This document shows positions 6,860-11,373 of a stretch of DNA of 11,373 nucleotides, piece after piece (position 1 is the stretch's first letter; every line of letters begins with the position of its first letter). The DNA comes from an uncultured Bacteroidota bacterium (GTDB lineage Bacteria > Bacteroidota > Bacteroidia > Chitinophagales > Chitinophagaceae). The DNA lies in the NCBI GenBank assembly GCA_903851455.1, contig CAINOM010000458.1, forward strand, positions 1-11,373. Direction: 5' to 3'. The notes under the pieces were generated by a model. It made no database searches, had not been told where the DNA came from, and saw only the letters and a list, made by a program, of their open reading frames with translations. The translations under genes were made by a program, and so were the position numbers.

Positions 6860-7369
6860 TCAAAGCAATCCACTTTTGTGCCTGCTGTTCCGGATCATTT
6901 TAAGGGCCGCCACTGCTGCCTCTTCGCCTTTATGACCATGTGCTCCACCAAGGCGTTCCCATGCCTGATCTTCGTTGTCGAGTGTAAGCACACCGAATAT
7001 AACAGGCACTGGCAATGTAAGGTTAAGCTGTAGTATACCGTCGGTCACCGCCCTGCATACATAGTCGAAATGTGGTGTGCCGCCGCGTATCACCGCACCG
7101 AAGGCAATAATAGCCTCTGGCCTTTCATCCATGTCCTCATACTGCTCCCACACCTGCCTGCAGCCAAAAGGCAGCTCGAAGCAGCCCGGCACCGCCACCC
7201 TATCGATAATATCACCGGTAAAACGGTGTATCATGCTCTCGCAGCCATTCAGTAGTTCCCTGATGATCTTCTCATTCCATTCGGTATGTACGATCGCCAC
7301 ACGCGGCAACTTAAGTTGTTCCAGTGATTGTGTATCGTGTAAACTAATGCTGTTGTTCGATTGTGCCAT
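6860..7369 (-). CDS. ribH: 6,7-dimethyl-8-ribityllumazine synthase
   Basis: This 169-residue enzyme condenses 5-amino-6-ribitylaminouracil with 3,4-dihydroxy-2-butanone 4-phosphate, the penultimate step of riboflavin synthesis in the cytosol. Family hallmarks are present in order: PGCFELPFG (61-69), GAVIRGGTPHFDYV (91-104) with the catalytic His100, PVIFGVLT (122-129), and the phosphate-binding Arg139 before GGAHGHKGEEAA (141-152). The usual GNKG reads GHKG here. Length is typical, with a slightly long N-terminus (about 20 residues before LPRVAIV). No other rib gene is nearby; riboflavin genes are often scattered in Bacteroidota. The ATG at 7367-7369 is directly preceded by a U-run and hairpin that may set its expression. 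It lies 65 bases downstream of the TPR gene. Confidence 0.96.
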   Translation of the reverse strand: MAQSNNSISLHDTQSLEQLKLPRVAIVHTEWNEKIIRELLNGCESMIHRFTGDIIDRVAVPGCFELPFGCRQVWEQYEDMDERPEAIIAFGAVIRGGTPHFDYVCRAVTDGILQLNLTLPVPVIFGVLTLDNEDQAWERLGGAHGHKGEEAAVAALKMIRNSRHKSGLL

Positions 7370-7409
7370 AAAAAATTCCCCTTTTCGCCGTAAAGGTAAA
7401 AAGGGGAAT
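7370..7409 (-). terminator. Terminator-like hairpin abutting the ribH start and covering its RBS
   Basis: Read on the minus strand, ATTCCCCTTTT (7409-7399) pairs with AAAAGGGGAAT (7385-7375) over 11 bp with a 13-base loop, followed by a U-run that ends at base 7370, next to the ribH ATG. It has the form of an intrinsic terminator for the upstream TPR transcript. The right arm also carries AGGGGA, the only Shine-Dalgarno-like site for ribH, at normal spacing. There is no T-run in the plus direction, so the element is oriented toward ribH. Confidence 0.75.
7391..7398 (-). promoter_or_regulatory. Weak -7-like box in the hairpin loop ahead of ribH
   Basis: On the minus strand the loop reads TACCTTTA, one base off TAnnTTTG. 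Transcription from here would begin inside or after the loop, omit the left arm of the hairpin and leave the ribH ribosome-binding site free. One mismatch and no clear -33 element keep this weak. Confidence 0.3.
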
Positions 7410-7434
7410 GAAATAAAGTAAAAAAGAAAAACGC

Positions 7435-8145
7435 TTAGTTCGTCTCACCGAGGCGGGCCAGCTCCTTGTCCATATCGCGTGCCTGCATGCTGCGGGGATA
7501 TTCATCACGAACACGCTTGAAAGCCGCTTTAGCATCATTCAGTTGGTTGCCGGCTTCATAGGCAAGACCCAGGTGGTACAGGTACATTGGGGTTACCATT
7601 ACGTTATCCTTGTCGCCGGTAGCTTTCTTGAAATTTTCTATGGCCTTTGCGCTATTGCCACTTTCCATATAAGCATCGCCCAGAAGCCCCCATGCCTGGT
7701 AGCCCACCATTGTGCCCTTGCCATTGAATGACTCCAGGGACTTGATGGCGTTCTTGAAATCGCCCATCTTCAGGTAGCAAACACCTTCATAATAGTTAGC
7801 GAGGTTACCTGCAGCAGTGCCTTCATATTTCTTGGCTATCTTGGTAAAACCGAGGTTCTTACCATCACCATTCAGCGCCATATTCAAAGAGTCGGCCTGG
7901 AAATACATCTGTGGAAAAGAAAGTGCAGTAGCAGCTTTTTCTTCTGCAGGGCCTTTATAGAGCTTGGTATACGCAAAGTATACAACTACAACACCTAATA
8001 CTACAGTGGTAACGGTACTGAGTATCTTTTTGTTCTTTTCGTAAAACGCCTGTAAGGTTTCAAGCGGATCTGTTTCTGGTTCCCTTTGTGCTCTCGATTC
8101 GGTGGTGATTTCTGCACCTGGTTGGTTTCTTGCTGAATTTGCCAT
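7435..8145 (-). CDS. Membrane-anchored tetratricopeptide repeat protein
   Basis: This 236-residue protein has a charged, polar N-terminus (1-40), one membrane span at about 41-60 (ILSTVTTVVLGVVVVYFAYT), then an extracytoplasmic domain. TPR-like helical pairs are visible at about 113-140 (NLANYYEGVCYLKMGDFKNAIKS region), 147-175 (GYQAWGLLGDAYMESGNSAKAIENF region) and 187-215 (YLYHLGLAYEAGNQLNDAKAAF region). The topology resembles YfgM-type proteins, which bind the SecYEG translocon and periplasmic chaperones in enterobacteria, but orthology is not established. In Bacteroidota I recall a TPR gene of this kind beside ribH and recF, as here. It is co-directional with pdhA upstream (134-base gap with palindromes) and ribH downstream. 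ATG at 8143-8145; exact partner unknown. Confidence 0.9.
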   Translation of the reverse strand: MANSARNQPGAEITTESRAQREPETDPLETLQAFYEKNKKILSTVTTVVLGVVVVYFAYTKLYKGPAEEKAATALSFPQMYFQADSLNMALNGDGKNLGFTKIAKKYEGTAAGNLANYYEGVCYLKMGDFKNAIKSLESFNGKGTMVGYQAWGLLGDAYMESGNSAKAIENFKKATGDKDNVMVTPMYLYHLGLAYEAGNQLNDAKAAFKRVRDEYPRSMQARDMDKELARLGETN

Positions 8146-8153
8146 GATTTATA

Positions 8154-8193
8154 ACCCCAAACCCCTAAGGGGCTTATCAGCGCGAGTTGGGGT
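8154..8193. repeat. Nested palindrome, REP-like
   Basis: An outer inverted repeat, ACCCCAA (8154-8160) with TTGGGGT (8187-8193), encloses an inner one, CCCCT-A-AGGGG (8162-8172). It begins nine bases upstream of the TPR start codon, so it falls in that gene's leader. Its form suggests a dispersed intergenic palindrome, or a leader hairpin affecting TPR translation. Confidence 0.6.
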
Positions 8194-8250
8194 ATTTCTT
8201 CGCGCGTTGTTATTTATGTTTTTTTATTAAATATTACTGACTATACACCT

Positions 8251-8277
8251 CCTCTCCTTCGGAGAGGTCGGGAGAGG
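8251..8277. repeat. GGAGAGG palindrome next to the pdhA stop
   Basis: CCTCTCC (8251-8257) pairs with GGAGAGG (8261-8267) across a TTC loop; GGAGAGG occurs again at 8271-8277, three bases further on, giving a choice of two pairings. It ends two bases from the pdhA stop codon (8280-8282). There is no strong U-run, so it looks like a dispersed 3' palindrome that could stabilise pdhA mRNA and not a classical terminator. Confidence 0.6.
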
Positions 8278-8279
8278 TT

Positions 8280-9272
8280 TTAATCCACTATGAACGGATA
8301 ATCCTTGTCTGCATAAATATCTTTATACAGTTCATTATCATCCGGCCATGGACTTTCCTCCGCAAACTTAACTGATTCTTCCACTTCCAGCTTCACTTTC
8401 TCATTTATCTGCTCTATTTGCTCTTCGGTCGCCCATTTATTGTCCATAATGGTCTTTAAAACCTGGTTTATGGGGTCCTTTTCACGATATTCTTCCAGTT
8501 CTTCCTTGGTGCGGTATTTCGCAGGGTCGCTCATAGAGTGACCGCGATAGCGATACGTCTTGATCTCCAGGAAGGTAGGTCCGCCACCCTCGCGGGCACG
8601 GCGCACAGCCCTTTCTATGCCTTTATGCACTTCCTCGCAGCTCATGCCATCTACACTGTCTGCAGGCATATCATAGGCATCAGCAAGGCGGTAGATATCC
8701 AGTACTTTAGATGTACGCTCTACCGAGGTGCCCATTGCGTAAAAGTTATTTTCACAGATAAATACGATCGGCAGCTGCCACAAAACCGCCATATTGAAGG
8801 TTTCATGCAGCATACCCTGGCGCGCAGCACCATCGCCAAACAGGCAGATGGTAGCCCTGTCGGTACCCGCATACTGCTCTGCAAATGCGATACCAGCACC
8901 AAGTCCGATCTGTCCGCCAACTATACCATGGCCGCCGAAAAACCTTTTTTCCTTAGAGAAAAAGTGCATACTGCCACCTTTCCCCTTCGTACAACCGGTC
9001 GCCTTGCCATACAGCTCAGCCATGCATTCCTTAGCGCTGATGCCCTTGGCTATTGCCAGCGCATGGTCGCGGTAAGCCGTGATCATGTTGTCGTCGTCGC
9101 GCATCGCAGTCATAGCACCGGCAGCTATCGCTTCCTGGCCTATGTATAAGTGACAGAACCCACGTATTTTCTGCATGCCATACAGCTGCCCGGCCTTTTC
9201 TTCGAAGCGGCGCTGCAAAAGCATGATCTCATACCAATACAAATATGTTTCTTTACCGAACGGAGTTTGCAC
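8280..9272 (-). CDS. pdhA: Pyruvate dehydrogenase E1 component, alpha subunit
   Basis: This 330-residue protein is the thiamine-diphosphate-binding alpha chain of an alpha2beta2 E1, which decarboxylates pyruvate and passes the acetyl unit to the E2 lipoyl domain. The ThDP motif runs from GDG (146-148) to ENN (174-176). Other family blocks are GFCHLYIGQEA (38-48), RDHALAIAKG (68-77), GGHGIVGGQIGLGAGIA (113-129) and the loop YRYRGHSMSDP (240-250). The match is to pyruvate E1, although a branched-chain 2-oxoacid E1 alpha is related. The start appears to be GTG at 9270-9272: an in-frame stop lies three codons upstream, and the next ATG (9224) would remove conserved TKETYLYWYE-like sequence. The E1 beta and E2 genes are not in the window. 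It diverges from recF with 35 bases between the proposed starts. Confidence 0.94.
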   Translation of the reverse strand: MQTPFGKETYLYWYEIMLLQRRFEEKAGQLYGMQKIRGFCHLYIGQEAIAAGAMTAMRDDDNMITAYRDHALAIAKGISAKECMAELYGKATGCTKGKGGSMHFFSKEKRFFGGHGIVGGQIGLGAGIAFAEQYAGTDRATICLFGDGAARQGMLHETFNMAVLWQLPIVFICENNFYAMGTSVERTSKVLDIYRLADAYDMPADSVDGMSCEEVHKGIERAVRRAREGGGPTFLEIKTYRYRGHSMSDPAKYRTKEELEEYREKDPINQVLKTIMDNKWATEEQIEQINEKVKLEVEESVKFAEESPWPDDNELYKDIYADKDYPFIVD

Positions 9273-9279
9273 TATTGTT

Positions 9280-9287
9280 TAAATTTG
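9280..9287 (+). promoter_or_regulatory. Putative -7 box of recF
   Basis: TAAATTTG matches TAnnTTTG perfectly, 20 bases before the first possible recF start (TTG 9308). The surrounding bases TATTGT-TTAAATTTGG repeat those ahead of the formyltransferase gene with one base deleted. A correctly spaced -33 TTG is not evident. Confidence 0.4.
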
Positions 9288-9307
9288 GTGCGAATTTATA
9301 AAAACTT

Positions 9308-10408
9308 TTGTTTCCTTTTGCAGCTTTGAACACTATAAATAAAATAACCTTACTCCAGTTCCGCAACTACTCAGCTGCTACATTCGGGTTTCCGGCCCCT
9401 GTAATGTGTATTGCAGGCCCAAATGGCAGTGGTAAAACCAACCTGCTGGACGCTGTTTATTACCTCTGCTATACCAAGAGCTACTTCAGCGCCTACCAGC
9501 AAAACAACGCCCAGAACGGCACAGACGGCTTCCGGGTAACGGGGATATTCAACCGCAAAGACCGCCAGGAAACCATTAGCTGCAAATGGAAGGACGGCAA
9601 AAAAGAAGTATATAACAACGATGTAGAATATGAAAAGGTAACGGACCACATCGGTTTATACTCGGCTGTGATGATTGCCCCCGATGACACCGAACTGATA
9701 AACGGCAGCAGCGAACTGCGCCGCAAATGGATTGACGGCATTCTGAGCCAGGTGGATAAAGCCTACCTCGAAAAACTCATGCGCTACCAGCGTATCCTCC
9801 AGCAGCGCAATGCCTGGCTGAAGCTACAGTACCTGAAACCTACCGACAACAAGACCGAACTGGAGTACTATGATGCCGGACTTGCGGCAGACGGCACCTA
9901 CATCTACGACCAGCGAAAGATATTCCTTGACGCCTTTCTGCCACTGCTCAACGACTTTTACCATCGCCTCTCGGGCGGCAAAGAAGCCATAATAGTTACC
10001 TACACCAGCGACCTTGCCCAAAAGCCGCTCGCCGCATGGCTGGCCCAAAACCTGCAGCACGATCTCCGCTACCAGCGCACCCTGCGGGGCATACACAAAG
10101 ACGACTGGGACTTCAGGCTGAACGAGCTGCAGCTAAAACAATTCGGCTCGCAAGGCCAGAAGAAAAGCTTTCTGTTTGCACTGAAGCTGGCCCAATACGC
10201 CTACCTCGCCAAAGCCCAGGGTCACCTCCCCATCCTGCTCCTCGACGATATCTTCGAAAAGCTCGACCAGAACCGCATGGAAGCCCTGCTGCGTATCATC
10301 CGCGGCGACGATTTCGGACAAGTGATCCTCACCGATACCCACCCGGAACGGATAAAAGAGGCATTTGGTAAAGAGGCGGAGGTGGGGTTTATTTATTTGA
10401 CGCACTGA
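9308..10408 (+). CDS. recF: DNA replication and repair protein RecF
   Basis: This SMC-like ATPase works in the RecFOR pathway, helping load RecA at single-strand gaps. Walker A is GPNGSGKT (37-44), the ABC-type signature lies in FGSQGQKKSFLFALKLAQ (279-296), and Walker B is LPILLLDDIFEKLD (307-320) with Asp313-Asp314. GIHKDDWDF (261-269) is a further RecF block. Total length, 366, is normal. No ATG exists near the N-terminus: an in-frame TAA at 9299-9301 limits the frame, and the candidates are TTG at 9308 or TTG at 9326. The second puts NTINKITLLQFRNY at the N-terminus, which suits the family better. It shares a short divergent promoter region with pdhA and ends 4 bases before a convergent gene. 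dnaA, dnaN and gyrB are not adjacent. Confidence 0.95.
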   Translation: MFPFAALNTINKITLLQFRNYSAATFGFPAPVMCIAGPNGSGKTNLLDAVYYLCYTKSYFSAYQQNNAQNGTDGFRVTGIFNRKDRQETISCKWKDGKKEVYNNDVEYEKVTDHIGLYSAVMIAPDDTELINGSSELRRKWIDGILSQVDKAYLEKLMRYQRILQQRNAWLKLQYLKPTDNKTELEYYDAGLAADGTYIYDQRKIFLDAFLPLLNDFYHRLSGGKEAIIVTYTSDLAQKPLAAWLAQNLQHDLRYQRTLRGIHKDDWDFRLNELQLKQFGSQGQKKSFLFALKLAQYAYLAKAQGHLPILLLDDIFEKLDQNRMEALLRIIRGDDFGQVILTDTHPERIKEAFGKEAEVGFIYLTH

Positions 10409-10412
10409 TCCA

Positions 10413-11234
10413 TCAATACGAATTCACCGCAGAAACAACTGCCTCAATGATGCCATAATAAAGCCGTGCAGACAATTTATCATAAAGATCGTTGTCTTCT
10501 TTATTGCCAAAGCCAAGATCATTCCATGAGCCCATACCGCCAAATACCCACGCCTGGCCAGCGGAGAACAATATTTGTTTTGCAGTGGTCGAATAGTTGT
10601 TCAGCGGTATCATATCCTTATGGTAGTACTGTTCATTGGGCTCCTGACTATCCAGCATCGCCAGTGCGGCTTCAAATTGTTTGCCCCAGGTTTCGAGGTT
10701 CTGTTTAAATGCGAATTGTATCAGGTCCTTTAGGGTATTACCAAGCTGCTCCTTCACCCTCCCCTGTTCCACCTGTATATTCAGCGTTTTCTGCCGCCAG
10801 CTGGTACGCCCATAATTTACCGACCATATCCGCCCGTCAGCAGCGTTCTGGTCATGCACCTGCCATCGGTTAGACCATAGGTTGGAGTAGTTTTTATGAA
10901 CCGCTTCAATATACCACGTCCCTCCTCCCCCTACCAGCCCGGCAAGCTTATATTCCGGTCCCTGGCTTTGGTCCTTTGTCCCCTGGAAATACAGGCGAAG
11001 TTTCCTGCAGCCCTCTTTCTTCAGGTATTTGTACCACTCCGCCGGGCCAGGCGCCACAATTGTTTCCTTGAGCTTTTTTGAGAACAGCTGCTGGTGAAAC
11101 TCTATAAAATCTACCTTGCTGCAAAACTGGAACGTAGAGTTACCGGGATAAAACCCCACCGGCACATAATCGTGCGCCAGGTAATTGTTGCCATAAGAAG
11201 TCAGCGCCACCAGCTGGGCCAATACTCCATTCAT
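10413..11234 (-). CDS. Unrecognised 273-residue protein
   Basis: I cannot assign this protein to a family. It lacks a signal peptide and membrane spans and is rich in Trp, Tyr, Asn and Gln. Visible blocks are an N-terminal stretch with HDYVPVGFYPGNSTFQFC (21-38), a Gly run before TWYIEAVHKNYSNLW (LVGGGGTWYIE, 100-110), IWSVNYGRTSWRQKT (136-150), an amphipathic helical region about 157-195, and FGGMGSWNDLGFG (231-243) near the end. It looks like a real gene: it is long, uninterrupted, not low-complexity, has ordinary codon composition, and its stop codon falls 4 bases from that of recF with no strand overlap. ATG at 11232-11234 is the first in frame. A soluble cytoplasmic protein is the most that can be inferred. 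Confidence 0.75.
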   Translation of the reverse strand: MNGVLAQLVALTSYGNNYLAHDYVPVGFYPGNSTFQFCSKVDFIEFHQQLFSKKLKETIVAPGPAEWYKYLKKEGCRKLRLYFQGTKDQSQGPEYKLAGLVGGGGTWYIEAVHKNYSNLWSNRWQVHDQNAADGRIWSVNYGRTSWRQKTLNIQVEQGRVKEQLGNTLKDLIQFAFKQNLETWGKQFEAALAMLDSQEPNEQYYHKDMIPLNNYSTTAKQILFSAGQAWVFGGMGSWNDLGFGNKEDNDLYDKLSARLYYGIIEAVVSAVNSY

Positions 11235-11287
11235 AAACCTTTTTTAAACAAACGAGGTCGCCCATAGACAACCCCGTTTAATGATCC

Positions 11288-11373
11288 ATCAACTTATCGC
11301 TTATCAACTTATCGCTTATCAACTTATCACTTATCAACCTATCAACTTATCAACCTATCAACTTATCAACTCA
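11288..11373. repeat. Short-unit direct repeat (ATCAACTT type) at the window edge
   Basis: From about 11288 the sequence is built from the octamer TTATCAAC, its variant CTATCAAC, and the heptamers TTATCGC/TTATCAC, in direct orientation to the last base. The first part alternates octamer and heptamer (15-base period); the last part alternates TTATCAAC and CTATCAAC (16-base period). It lies about 54 bases upstream of the 273-residue gene and continues beyond the window. Confidence 0.9.

Noticed and set aside
11288..11373. DnaA-box cluster or replication origin, suggested by TTATCAAC units near recF
   Set aside because: The units differ from TTATCCACA at two positions at least, are strictly periodic in one direction as in simple repeats, and no dnaA, dnaN or AT-rich unwinding region is seen.

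Overview
The window looks like a chromosomal piece of a Bacteroidota bacterium, most likely from the Chitinophagaceae/Sphingobacteriales side. Reasons: protein-level resemblance of every recognised gene to Bacteroidota families, TAnnTTTG-type -7 promoter boxes, scarcity of clear Shine-Dalgarno sites, a neighbourhood (ribH, a membrane-anchored TPR protein, recF) that I recall as a Bacteroidota arrangement, and dispersed-type palindromes and short-unit repeats between genes. Composition is moderate in GC and no insertion sequence, prophage, tRNA, rRNA or CRISPR array was seen. The organism assignment is inference from memory, not a database result.

Layout, left to right. Bases 1-167 are a 74-bp tandem repeat; each full copy carries a terminator hairpin. 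A sensor kinase with an N-terminal receiver domain follows on the minus strand (310-1860). A divergent, gene-free stretch (1861-2177) separates it from a surface-sugar group: a WecE-type dTDP-sugar aminotransferase (+), a family-GT4-like glycosyltransferase (-), and a small sugar N-formyltransferase (+). Together the aminotransferase and formyltransferase suggest production of a 4-formamido-4,6-dideoxy sugar for a surface glycan. A strong bidirectional terminator (5481-5514) closes this group.

Next, on the minus strand, come a secreted DUF6600-type protein with a long Pro/Gln tail, lumazine synthase (ribH), a single-pass TPR protein and the pyruvate dehydrogenase E1 alpha subunit (pdhA). Transcription order is pdhA, TPR, ribH, DUF6600, but the gaps contain palindromes and a terminator-like hairpin ending exactly at the ribH start, so they may not form one simple operon. 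recF diverges from pdhA, and an unrecognised 273-residue protein converges on recF with only 4 bases between stop codons. The right edge (11288-11373) is a short-unit direct repeat that runs out of the window.

Most of the window is ordinary housekeeping and cell-surface biology. I do not see a convincing new multi-gene system. The points most worth checking are the terminator-bearing tandem repeat, the hairpin that buries the ribH ribosome-binding site, the predicted formamido-sugar pathway, the non-AUG starts of the divergent pdhA/recF pair, and the unrecognised 273-residue gene.
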